The notes: generated by a model from the sequence alone, not told the origin. Shown: positions 1-6,552, counted from the stretch's first letter. The stretch: 13,071 bases of DNA from Apopatocola sp963628785 (GCA_963628785.1 CAVGGQ010000056.1:1-13071); one strand, 5' to 3'. A program made the numbers and translations.

Positions 1-100
1 GCATTTCCTTGCAATACACAAAGTATTGCTGCGTCAAAGCGCCTCATTCGGAAGCAAAATTTGCTCGCAAATCGCTCTTGCCGAATTATGCGGTGCTGCC
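1..100 (-). repeat. Foldable dispersed repeat, copy 1 (partial, cut by window edge)
   Basis: The reverse complement of these 100 bases aligns without gaps to 6555-6654, and I count 89 identical positions. The conserved parts include GCGATTTGCGAGCAAATTTT and the hairpin tip CAATACTTTGTGTATTG. This copy is inverted relative to the other, and its second half lies beyond the left edge. Its outer end (GGCA on the minus strand) sits at base 100, directly against the stop codon of the HMA gene at 101-103. It may therefore also act as the 3' end structure of that transcript; that role is inference. Confidence 0.85.
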
Positions 101-343
101 TTAGATTTCGATCTCGCAGTCGGGCTCGACCTTTTTGCAGGCTTTCAGAACGCTCTGCATAACGGTCTTCGGCTCATAGCCCTCGGCAAATTCGACGATC
201 ATTTTCTGCGTCATGAAATTGACGACGGCGCTTGCAACGCCCTCCACCTTTTTGGTCGTGTCTTCCATAAGATTTGCGCAGCTGGCACAGTCCACTTCGA
301 TTTTGTAAGTCTTTTTTATAATGTCTATCTCCTTTTCGGTCAT
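101..343 (-). CDS. Small heavy-metal-associated (HMA) domain protein
   Basis: This is an 80-residue protein made of one HMA ferredoxin-like domain, the fold of copper chaperones and of the N-terminal domains of metal P-type ATPases. The metal site is visible as CxxC (Cys19-Ala-Ser-Cys22) after the first beta strand. A second cysteine pair, Cys69 and Cys76, sits near the C terminus in KACKKVEPDC. It is probably a cytosolic metal-binding or chaperone protein; the metal cannot be read from sequence. The ATG at 343 is chosen because AAGGA lies about eight bases upstream; the frame extends to a TTG at 370 that has no comparable site. An AAGGAG also occurs inside the first codons, so a shorter product is possible. 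It is divergent from the ArsR-AraC regulator, which is its likely controller. No metal ATPase gene is visible; downstream is only the repeat. Confidence 0.85.
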   Translation of the reverse strand: MTEKEIDIIKKTYKIEVDCASCANLMEDTTKKVEGVASAVVNFMTQKMIVEFAEGYEPKTVMQSVLKACKKVEPDCEIEI

Positions 344-378
344 TTGTTCATTCCTTTTTGTCGGTGACAATTAAACTC

Positions 379-407
379 TTGCTTAATCGTTACAAGTGCA
401 GTATACT
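379..407 (+). promoter_or_regulatory. Promoter of the ArsR-AraC regulator and shared divergent control region
   Basis: TTGCTT (379-384) and TATACT (402-407) are separated by 17 bp, which predicts a start near 414 and a leader of about 80 nt. An interrupted dyad CTTG-N11-CAAG (378-396) covers the -35 box and could be an operator. The divergent HMA gene must have its promoter in the same 150-bp gap; TTGTAA with TAATTG at 16 bp on the minus strand is a weak candidate. Confidence 0.6.
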
Positions 408-428
408 GGGTGCGTGCCAAAAAATCAA

Positions 429-457
429 GCCGTTTCGGGACATGCTTCCAAAACGGC
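429..457 (+). promoter_or_regulatory. Leader stem-loop of the ArsR-AraC gene
   Basis: GCCGTTT (429-435) pairs exactly with AAACGGC (451-457). Inside it GGGA (437-440) can pair with TTCC (446-449), leaving a five-base loop. It lies between the predicted transcription start and the ribosome binding site at 481 and has no T tract, so it is not a classic terminator. A regulatory role is inference. Confidence 0.4.
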
Positions 458-493
458 AAACGGAATTTCCAAAAAGGACAAGGAGGACTTTTC

Positions 494-1207
494 ATGCCGG
501 AATTTTCCCTGCCGCACGATCACGGTGCGCACACGCACGATGAGGATCTGCACCGTGCACTCGCGGACGAAGCACATTTCGGCGCCGCTGCGGAACTTTT
601 CCGCGCACTCGGCGACCCCACGCGCGTGCGCATTTTCTGGCTGCTCTGCCACCGTGAGGAGTGCGTCATCAACATTGCGGCCATGCTCGATATGTCCAGT
701 CCCGCCGTGTCACACCATCTCCGCTCGCTGACGGACTGCGGCCTGCTCGAGAGCCGGCGCGACGGCAAAGAGGTCTATTACAAAGCGCCCGACACCGTGC
801 AGGCGCAGCTTCTTCACGAGATCTGCGAGCAGGTGCTCGAGATCGCCTGTCCGGAAAAGGATGTGAATTTCGGCGCGTCGCAGGAGCAGATCATCCGCAA
901 TGTGCATGATTACATGGTCGAGCATCTCTCCGAGCGCATCACGATCGAAGAGCTCTCGCGCATCTTTCTCATGAACACCACGACGCTCAAGGCGGTATTC
1001 AAGCGCGTCTACGGTATGACGCTCGCCGCGCACATGAAAGCGCACCGCATGGAAAAGGCAGCATCCCGCCTCCTCGCCACGCAGGACGACATCGGGGTGA
1101 TTGCCAAAGCCGTCGGCTACGAGAGCCGGAGCCGCTTCACCGCCGCCTTCCGCGAAGCCCTCGGCGTCTCTCCGGGAGAGTACCGGAAGCAGCATTCGGC
1201 AATTTGA
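494..1207 (+). CDS. ArsR-AraC fusion transcriptional regulator, probably metal responsive
   Basis: This 237-residue protein carries two DNA-binding modules. Residues about 30-98 form an ArsR/SmtB winged helix (ELFRALGDPTRVRIFWLL, then recognition helix SSPAVSHHLRSL and wing DGKEVYYKA). Residues about 132-232 form an AraC-type double helix-turn-helix (ITIEELSRIF..., then IGVIAKAVGYESRSRFTAAF...GVSPGEYRK). The N terminus is histidine rich (His8, 10, 13, 15, 20). The ELCVCD metal motif of classic ArsR proteins appears here as EECVIN, so only one cysteine (Cys57) remains. The His cluster plus Cys57 suggest a metal site different from ArsR or CadC. The ATG at 494 has AGGAGG seven bases upstream; an upstream in-frame GTG at 410 lacks such a site. 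It probably controls the divergent HMA gene and itself. The double architecture is clear; the ligand is not known. Confidence 0.88.
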   Translation: MPEFSLPHDHGAHTHDEDLHRALADEAHFGAAAELFRALGDPTRVRIFWLLCHREECVINIAAMLDMSSPAVSHHLRSLTDCGLLESRRDGKEVYYKAPDTVQAQLLHEICEQVLEIACPEKDVNFGASQEQIIRNVHDYMVEHLSERITIEELSRIFLMNTTTLKAVFKRVYGMTLAAHMKAHRMEKAASRLLATQDDIGVIAKAVGYESRSRFTAAFREALGVSPGEYRKQHSAI

Positions 1208-1210
1208 TGC

Positions 1211-1239
1211 TTGACAAATCCTTATCTGCGACCTATAAT
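1211..1239 (+). promoter_or_regulatory. Perfect-consensus sigma-70/A promoter after the regulator stop codon
   Basis: TTGACA (1211-1216), exactly 17 bp, then TATAAT (1234-1239): 12 of 12 consensus positions with ideal spacing. It begins three bases after the stop codon of the ArsR-AraC gene. Transcription would start near 1246 and run straight into the terminator at 1256-1293. Beyond that lies only the antisense strand of the XRE-cupin gene. Confidence 0.65.
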
Positions 1240-1245
1240 CGCGTC

Positions 1246-1293
1246 CATCGAAGGCAAAGGCGTCTCGGAGATCGATTTCCGAGACGCCTTTTT
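1246..1293 (+). ncRNA. Candidate small RNA of about 48 nt (promoter plus terminator hairpin)
   Basis: This is the transcript predicted from the consensus promoter at 1211-1239 and the terminator ending near 1293. It would consist of about ten unpaired bases followed by the 14-bp terminator stem. No known RNA family is recognised. Alternatively it is the start of an antisense RNA to the XRE-cupin gene that is mostly terminated early. It is predicted from signals only. Confidence 0.3.
1256..1293 (+). terminator. Intrinsic terminator between convergent genes
   Basis: AAAGGCGTCTCGGA (1256-1269) pairs with TCCGAGACGCCTTT (1278-1291) around an eight-base loop, followed by a T run to 1293. The plus strand has the better T tract, so it mainly ends the ArsR-AraC transcript. 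The minus strand reads CCTTTGCC and gives weaker termination for the convergent XRE-cupin gene. Confidence 0.85.
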
Positions 1294-1303
1294 CATGCTT
1301 TTT

Positions 1304-1858
1304 TCAGAAAGACGGAGGAGATACGGCAAAAATCACCTGCACGGTTTCCTCGGTCGGATTGTACCAGCGGTGCATAGCGCTTCCGGGGATGCGTATGCTG
1401 TCCTCATGGTGCAGCGTATAGGTGTCGCCGTCGATTTCCAGCTGAACTTCCCGGCCGAAATAGAAAAACGCAACTTCTTCCCCATAGTGTCCCTTGGGTT
1501 CACGGCAGGAATATGTTTTCGGCGGAATGACCATCATACAAAATTCGATTTCTCCTCGGGTGTCCGGAGTAAGCAGTTCGTACACCATAGAAGGTTCATT
1601 CTTGTTGCCGAGCGTTTTCCGTTCATTGGGTGAAACGACTGCGGAAGCGGTGTCTTCGTCTTTGAAAAAGTAATAAACCGGAGTTTCCAGCGCCGAGCTG
1701 ATGGCACGAAGCGTCGGTATGGAGGGGTTGACCGCTCCGTTTTCAATTTGGCTGATCATAGAAGCCGTCAGTCCGGTCATGGCCGCGAGCTTACGGACGC
1801 TGAGCTTTTTCCCATTCCGAATGGCCTGTATTTTTTTTCCGAGGTTTAATTCTTCCAC
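1304..1858 (-). CDS. XRE-family regulator with C-terminal cupin domain
   Basis: This is a 184-residue regulator. Residues about 7-65 are an XRE helix-turn-helix (IRNGKKLSVRKLAAMTGL, then SMISQIENGAVNPSIPTLRAI). Residues about 105-182 are a cupin barrel: motif 1 survives as HYGEEVAFFYFG (His124, Glu127), with the usual HxH reduced to one histidine, and motif 2 reads IPGSAMHRWYN (Pro158, His163, Asn167). In this family the cupin is thought to sense a small ligand. The start is GTG at 1858, with AGGGAG eight bases upstream. It is divergent from the deacylase-permease-dsdA operon, with a 293-bp AT-rich gap between them, so it is the likely regulator of that operon and of itself. Whether it represses or activates cannot be told from sequence. 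Confidence 0.9.
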   Translation of the reverse strand: MEELNLGKKIQAIRNGKKLSVRKLAAMTGLTASMISQIENGAVNPSIPTLRAISSALETPVYYFFKDEDTASAVVSPNERKTLGNKNEPSMVYELLTPDTRGEIEFCMMVIPPKTYSCREPKGHYGEEVAFFYFGREVQLEIDGDTYTLHHEDSIRIPGSAMHRWYNPTEETVQVIFAVSPPSF

Positions 1859-1898
1859 TTGCTTTGCTCCCTGTAGCTTGATCTGTTTTTATCTTTGT

Positions 1899-1927
1899 AT
1901 TTTACAAAATCCGGCAGGTTTTTGCAA
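1899..1927 (-). promoter_or_regulatory. Promoter of the XRE-cupin gene
   Basis: On the minus strand TTGCAA (1922-1927) and TAAAAT (1899-1904) are separated by 17 bp. The -10 box lies inside a near-palindrome, ATTTT-AC-AAAAT (1899-1910), which might be an operator. The predicted start is about 35 bases upstream of the GTG. Confidence 0.55.
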
Positions 1928-1957
1928 GGTTGAATTTTATATATGCTGATGTCGGCT

Positions 1958-1976
1958 TGTTTAGTTTTGCTAAACA
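1958..1976. promoter_or_regulatory. Perfect inverted repeat, candidate operator of the XRE-cupin regulator
   Basis: TGTTTAG (1958-1964) and CTAAACA (1970-1976) are exact reverse complements around TTTTG. The site lies in the divergent gap, about 30 bp upstream of the regulator's own -35 box and about 85 bp upstream of the operon promoter. Its size fits a dimeric helix-turn-helix protein. Assignment to this regulator is inference from position. Confidence 0.45.
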
Positions 1977-2058
1977 CTTTGTTTGTGTAAAAATGCGCGA
2001 AAAATATATGTCCATTTTATGAATGAATACAAATTTACTTATTCTCAGCGTTTTTATC

Positions 2059-2087
2059 TTGACGCCTTTAGTCGTTTTTGGTATAGT
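2059..2087 (+). promoter_or_regulatory. Promoter of the deacylase-permease-dsdA operon
   Basis: TTGACG (2059-2064), 17 bp, TATAGT (2082-2087): 10 of 12 consensus positions. The predicted start near 2094 leaves a leader of about 58 nt before the ATG at 2152. Confidence 0.7.
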
Positions 2088-2093
2088 GCGCGT

Positions 2094-2127
2094 ATAAGTC
2101 ATTCTCATTGTATTAATTTTGACTTAT
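2094..2127 (+). promoter_or_regulatory. Stem-loop at the 5' end of the operon leader
   Basis: ATAAGTCA (2094-2101) is the exact reverse complement of TGACTTAT (2120-2127), with a 19-base AT-rich loop. The first arm coincides with the predicted transcription start, so the mRNA would begin with this stem. It may stabilise the message, or it may be a DNA operator just downstream of the promoter. It has no terminator-like T run. Confidence 0.45.
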
Positions 2128-2151
2128 CAAATTATGAAAGGAGTATGTACC

Positions 2152-3744
2152 ATGTTGGATGTACTGATCAAAAACGCCAAAATAATCGACGGAAGCGGAA
2201 AGCCGGCATATAAAGGAAATGTAGGCATTTCCGCCGGTAAACTCGTCATGGCAAACGGCAGTGAGGAAGCTGCGTCCGTAATCGACGCGGAAGGAAAATA
2301 TGTAAGTCCCGGTTGGATCGATGCCCATTCCCACGGCGATATGATCCTCGGTTCCGAGGACGCGCATCTTTTCAAAACTACGCAGGGCGTAACGACCGAG
2401 ATCACCGGTCAATGCGGCTTGTCCATGGCTCCCGCCGTTCCGGAAAATCTGGCAGCCATTCAGAATATGCTTTCCATGGGCACGACCTGGTTCCCGGAAG
2501 ACATGAAAAACTGGAGCAGTTTTGCGCGTTTTTTGGAGTATGCCGACAAGCAGAAGCTGACGGCTAACGCAAAAATGTACATCGGTCACAGCAGCCTTCG
2601 CATTGCCGTAATGGGAATGGAAAATCGTCCTGCCACGGATGCGGAACTCGATAAAATGAAGGGTGTCCTTCGCGAGGCGATGGAAGCAGGTGCCGCCGGT
2701 TTCTCCACCGGTCTCATCTATACGCCGAGCTGTTATGCCGAAGAGAAGGAAATTATTGAGCTTGCCAAAGTCGTTGCTCCTTTTAATGGCGTTTACGCCA
2801 GCCACATGCGTAACGAGAGCGACAAAATCGTTGAGGCCGTGAAAGAGACGATCAATGTCGGTCGTCAGGCCGGTGTGCTTGTTGACATTTCTCACCACAA
2901 AATGCTCGGCAAGCCGAACTGGGGCAAGCAGAAGGAGACGCTCGCGCTCATCCATCAGGCACGCGATGAAGGCATTGAGGTCATCTGCGACCAGTACCCC
3001 TACACCTGCAACATGACCACGCTCAACGCCTGCATGCCGCCTTGGTACTTTGAAAAGGGCTTCCATGCCATGACAGACAAACTGAGAGACAAGAGTTTTC
3101 GCGAAAAAATCAAAGCGGAAATGGAAGACCAGTCGACCCCGTATGACAACTATTATCTGAATGCCGGCGGATGGAGCGGCGTATATGTCTACTCCTCTTC
3201 AAAAACGCCCGAAGCCGAGGGACATTTCATTACGGAATACGCGGAATCCATCGGCAAAGATCCCTGGGATGCATTCTTTGATATGTGTGTTGCCAACAAC
3301 TGTGAAACCGGCGGTGTCTACAGCAGTATGTGCGATGAGGATGTATGCGAGATTATCCGCGATCCCTACTGCATCGTCGGCAGTGACGGTCTGACACGCA
3401 GCTGGAAAGAAAAAGGACATCCTCGCGCAAGCGGCACTTTCCCGCATGTTATTACCTACTTTGTTAAAGAAAAGAAGATCCTTACGCTTGAGGAAGCCAT
3501 CAACAAGATGACCGGCCGCACAGCCGAGTATCTGCACATTAAAAACAAAGGCCTTATCAAAGAGGGCTATGATGCGGATCTTGTCATTTTTGATTACGAC
3601 AAGCTTCAGGACACCGCCACTTACAGTCATTCAAACAGCATTACCGAGGGCATTGACTCCGTTTATGTCAGCGGCGAACTTGTTTACAAGGACAAGCAGT
3701 TCACCGGCGCCGCTCCTGGCCGCATGATCCGTCACAACGCATAA
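2152..3744 (+). CDS. N-acyl-D-amino-acid deacylase (amidohydrolase family)
   Basis: This 530-residue amidohydrolase of the D-aminoacylase group hydrolyses N-acyl-D-amino acids to a carboxylate and a free D-amino acid. Visible family marks are the HxH metal motif (His59-Ser-His61), the Cys of GQCGLS (Cys88), the two histidines of SHMRNE and ISHHK (His218 and His248, 30 residues apart as in D-aminoacylase), the catalytic Asp of VGSDG (Asp412), and HPRASGTFPHVI (423-434). There is no signal peptide, so it acts in the cytoplasm. The ATG at 2152 has AAAGGAG eight bases upstream; an in-frame TTG at 2119 has none. It is first in an operon with a GntP-type permease and DsdA, which suggests that the released amino acid is D-serine or D-threonine. 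The acyl group and true substrate are not readable; a hydantoinase or dihydroorotase role is less likely given the motifs. Confidence 0.88.
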   Translation: MLDVLIKNAKIIDGSGKPAYKGNVGISAGKLVMANGSEEAASVIDAEGKYVSPGWIDAHSHGDMILGSEDAHLFKTTQGVTTEITGQCGLSMAPAVPENLAAIQNMLSMGTTWFPEDMKNWSSFARFLEYADKQKLTANAKMYIGHSSLRIAVMGMENRPATDAELDKMKGVLREAMEAGAAGFSTGLIYTPSCYAEEKEIIELAKVVAPFNGVYASHMRNESDKIVEAVKETINVGRQAGVLVDISHHKMLGKPNWGKQKETLALIHQARDEGIEVICDQYPYTCNMTTLNACMPPWYFEKGFHAMTDKLRDKSFREKIKAEMEDQSTPYDNYYLNAGGWSGVYVYSSSKTPEAEGHFITEYAESIGKDPWDAFFDMCVANNCETGGVYSSMCDEDVCEIIRDPYCIVGSDGLTRSWKEKGHPRASGTFPHVITYFVKEKKILTLEEAINKMTGRTAEYLHIKNKGLIKEGYDADLVIFDYDKLQDTATYSHSNSITEGIDSVYVSGELVYKDKQFTGAAPGRMIRHNA

Positions 3745-3783
3745 ACATAAACTATATAATATAAAAAGAAGGGAAAGAACACT

Positions 3784-5136
3784 ATGTCACCGTTGATTGC
3801 ATTTCTGATCGTATTTGTTGTCCTTCTCATTGCGCTGATCAAATTTAAGGTAACTCCTTCTGTCGGCCTTTTTGCCGCTGCCGTAGTATTCGGCCTCATG
3901 GTCGGCATGCCCGCTTCGGATATTCTGAACAATCTTCCTGCCGGATTTGGCAGTATGATGAAGAGCATCGGCCTTCTCATCGTGTTCGGCAGTATTTTCG
4001 GTGATTTTCTCGGCAAATCCGGCGCTACGGAAGAGCTCGCCAAGGGTATGGTTCGTCTGTTCGGAAAGAAGAACGATTATCTTGCACTGAACCTCGTCGG
4101 TTTCATTCTTTCCATTCCCATTTACTTTGGCTGCGCTTACATTATGACTGCGCCGCTCGTGAACGCGCTGCAGAAAATCAGCAAGAAAAGCATGAAAGGC
4201 TATGTTATCGCCATTTTCTCCGGCCTTATGCTCACGCACAGTTGTGTCGCTCCTACGCCCGGTCCTCTCGCCGTTGCCGGTCAAATCGGTGCAAATGTCG
4301 GTTGGTTTATCATTTGGGGTATCGTAGTCTGCCTGCCCGCCAGCATTCTCGTCGGTTGGCTCTATGCGAATATTGTAAATTCCAAAGAAGAAAAGCTTCG
4401 TATGCACGCCGCAATGCAGGAGCTCGTGGAAGACGAAGATCTTCTTGCTCCCGACCCGACCAAGCCCTCTGCGCTGAAGGCCTTCCTGCTCATCATGCTC
4501 CCCATCGTCCTCATCGTTTTTGCTTCGATCTTCTCCCTCTTTGTGACGGAAGGTCCCGTGTACACCGTCATCAACTTTATCGGAAACTCCAACATTGCGC
4601 TCTTCGCAGCTATGCTTATTACCGGTTTTGTTCTGCACAGATATATGCCCGAAAAGAGCGTTATGCAGTTCATTGACGAGTCTGCCGATCGCACCGGCAA
4701 CATTCTTCTCATCGTCGGTGCCGGCGGCTGCTTTGCCACCATGCTCGGTGCTACGACCATGAGCACAGACCTCGTTAACATTATGTCCGCGACCAAGATG
4801 CCCGTCATTCTGCTTGGCTTCCTGCTGGCATTCTGCATCCGTGCCGCTGTCGGTTCGGCTACAGCAGCCATGCTCACTTCTGTCGCAATTGCCGGCCCCG
4901 TGTGCACAGCTTCGGGAATGTCTCCGGTTATTGCCGGTCTCTCCGTATGTCTCGGCGCAAATGCGGCAACATTCCCGACGGATGTCACATTCTGGTTCCC
5001 GTCCACTTACAACAGCCTTGACACCAAGGATTGCATTGCAACCACAACGGTCCCGTGCATTCTCACCGGCATCATCGGTATGATCGTCCTTGTAATTCTC
5101 AACGCTTTCTCCGGAGTTCTCCCCGGGATGTACTAA
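3784..5136 (+). CDS. GntP/DsdX-family permease, probable D-serine or N-acyl-D-amino-acid transporter
   Basis: This 450-residue integral membrane protein has about twelve hydrophobic segments from residue 3 to 445. Family signatures are LIVFGSIFGDFLGKSGATEELA (66-86 region), HSCVAPTPGPLAVA (152-165, like the H-x-PGPLAVA block of GntP) and RAAVGSATAAMLTS (353-366). GntP proteins import gluconate and similar acids by proton symport; DsdX, a member, imports D-serine. The location between a D-amino-acid deacylase (39-bp gap) and dsdA (10-bp gap) favours D-serine, or its N-acyl form since the deacylase is cytoplasmic. The ATG at 3784 is preceded by AAGGGA nine bases upstream. The family assignment is firm; the substrate is inference from neighbours. 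Confidence 0.87.
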   Translation: MSPLIAFLIVFVVLLIALIKFKVTPSVGLFAAAVVFGLMVGMPASDILNNLPAGFGSMMKSIGLLIVFGSIFGDFLGKSGATEELAKGMVRLFGKKNDYLALNLVGFILSIPIYFGCAYIMTAPLVNALQKISKKSMKGYVIAIFSGLMLTHSCVAPTPGPLAVAGQIGANVGWFIIWGIVVCLPASILVGWLYANIVNSKEEKLRMHAAMQELVEDEDLLAPDPTKPSALKAFLLIMLPIVLIVFASIFSLFVTEGPVYTVINFIGNSNIALFAAMLITGFVLHRYMPEKSVMQFIDESADRTGNILLIVGAGGCFATMLGATTMSTDLVNIMSATKMPVILLGFLLAFCIRAAVGSATAAMLTSVAIAGPVCTASGMSPVIAGLSVCLGANAATFPTDVTFWFPSTYNSLDTKDCIATTTVPCILTGIIGMIVLVILNAFSGVLPGMY

Positions 5137-5146
5137 AGGAGCTTCC

Positions 5147-6514
5147 ATGGTCTCATCGAATAAAATTATTGCCGGAAGAACCGTCGCCGATTGGATATCG
5201 GAGTGCCCGGTCGTTGCCGACATATGTGCTTTGAAGGAAACTGCCTGGTTAAATCCGGACAAGATGCCGTTTGAAGAGGCTAAGGCGGCTTGTACGTTCG
5301 GAATAGGGGATGTAGAAGATGCCGCTGCGCGTTTGGAGCGCTTTGCGCCCTATATCCGCACGGTGTTTCCCGAAACAGTTGCAAGCGGCGGCATCATTGA
5401 ATCCGAAGTCCGCCCGATCCCGGAAATGCAAAAGGTTCTGGAGAGCGAATTCGGCGGTGAAATTGACGGCCGGGTATGGATCAAGCTGGATAGTCATCTT
5501 CCGATTTCCGGCTCGATCAAAGCTCGCGGCGGTATTTACGAGGTGCTGAAAACAGCGGAAGACATTGCTCTGCAAAGCGGAACGCTGCGTCTGTCCGATA
5601 ACTACGCCGTGTTGGCAACAGAGCCCTTTCAAAAGCTATTCTCGCAATACTCCATCGCCGTAGGATCTACCGGAAACCTCGGTCTGTCCATCGGCATTAT
5701 GAGTGCAAAGCTCGGTTTTAAAGTCACAGTCCACATGTCCGCCGACGCCCGGCAGTGGAAAAAAGACTTGCTGCGAAGCAAAGGCGTTAATGTTGTGGAG
5801 TATGCGTCGGACTACAGTATCGCCGTTGCCGAAGGAAGAAAACTTGCAGCTGATGACCCTTACTGCCATTTCGTTGACGACGAAAACTCCAAAACGCTGT
5901 TCCTGGGGTATACCGTTGCGGCGCTGCGTCTTAAAAAGCAGTTTTACGATCTCGGTATTACGGTCGACGCAGAACATCGCCCGCTGTTTGCATATCTTCC
6001 CTGCGGCGTAGGCGGCGGCCCCGGCGGTGTTGCGTTTGGTCTCAAGATGGTTTTCGGCGATGCCGTTCACTGTTTCTTTGCCGAGCCGACCCATGCTCCC
6101 TGCATGATGCTCGGTATGGCTACCGGAGAAAACAATCGAGTCTCCGTTCAGGATTTCGGCGTAGACAATCGTACGGCCGCCGACGGACTGGCTGTCGGGC
6201 GTGCCTCGGGCTTTGTCGGTTCATTTATGCGTCCATTTATGAGCGGCTGTTATTCTCTTTCGGACGAGCGAATGTACCGCTTTCTCGCAGAGCTTGCCGA
6301 TGCCGAAGGAATTTACCTCGAGCCGAGCGCTCTCGCCGGAATGTACGGTCCGGTGCTGCTCCGAAACGGTTCCCCGCTCGGGGACTATATCTCCGCTAAC
6401 GGCTTGACCGATGCCGTCAAGGACGGTATCCATCTCGTTTGGGCAACCGGCGGCAACATGGTCCCGTGCGAGGAAATGCAGCACTATTACGAAAAAGGCA
6501 AATCGCTCTTATAA
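5147..6514 (+). CDS. dsdA: D-serine ammonia-lyase (D-serine dehydratase)
   Basis: This 455-residue fold-type II PLP enzyme converts D-serine to pyruvate and ammonia, and can also use D-threonine. It resembles E. coli DsdA (442 residues) over its whole length. The PLP lysine is Lys125 in HLPISGSIKARGG; the phosphate-binding loop is GSTGNLG (173-179); a second glycine loop is CGVGGGPGG (286-294). Other shared stretches are VHMSADARQWKK, FFAEPTHAPCM and TAADGLAVGRASGFVG. The ATG at 5147 has AAAGGAG at 5135-5141, overlapping the permease stop codon, so the two are translationally close. It is the last gene of the operon, before a strong terminator. The cytoplasmic enzyme could serve both nutrition and detoxification of D-serine. 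Confidence 0.97.
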   Translation: MVSSNKIIAGRTVADWISECPVVADICALKETAWLNPDKMPFEEAKAACTFGIGDVEDAAARLERFAPYIRTVFPETVASGGIIESEVRPIPEMQKVLESEFGGEIDGRVWIKLDSHLPISGSIKARGGIYEVLKTAEDIALQSGTLRLSDNYAVLATEPFQKLFSQYSIAVGSTGNLGLSIGIMSAKLGFKVTVHMSADARQWKKDLLRSKGVNVVEYASDYSIAVAEGRKLAADDPYCHFVDDENSKTLFLGYTVAALRLKKQFYDLGITVDAEHRPLFAYLPCGVGGGPGGVAFGLKMVFGDAVHCFFAEPTHAPCMMLGMATGENNRVSVQDFGVDNRTAADGLAVGRASGFVGSFMRPFMSGCYSLSDERMYRFLAELADAEGIYLEPSALAGMYGPVLLRNGSPLGDYISANGLTDAVKDGIHLVWATGGNMVPCEEMQHYYEKGKSLL

Positions 6515-6552
6515 AAAATATCCGCCGAGTGTATGACCCGGCGGATATTTTT
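6514..6552 (+). terminator. Intrinsic terminator of the dsdA operon
   Basis: AAAAATATCCGCCG (6514-6527) pairs with CGGCGGATATTTTT (6539-6552) across an 11-base loop, a perfect 14-bp stem ending in a T run. It starts at the last base of the dsdA stop codon. The A run on the left arm could also allow termination of minus-strand transcripts from mtnA. Confidence 0.92.

Noticed and set aside
26..367. Plus-strand open frame over repeat copy 1 and the HMA gene
   Set aside because: A similar peptide appears in the repeat at 6555-6704 only because the DNA is repeated; the rest is antisense to the HMA domain.
371..386. TTAA-N8-TTAA as an ArsR operator
   Set aside because: Such AT tetramers are common by chance and do not resemble the longer dyads known for ArsR proteins.
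1211..1633. Plus-strand open frame starting at the TTG of the -35 box
   Set aside because: It is antisense to the XRE-cupin gene, begins inside a promoter and crosses a terminator.
2113..3066. Minus-strand open frame of 317 codons inside the deacylase
   Set aside because: Antisense shadow of a gene with catalytic motifs; no ribosome binding site or promoter.
3787..5262. Long minus-strand open frame of 491 codons opposite the permease
   Set aside because: It mirrors the codon structure of the GntP permease and the start of dsdA, is highly charged and low in order, and has no start signals; the plus-strand proteins have clear family motifs.
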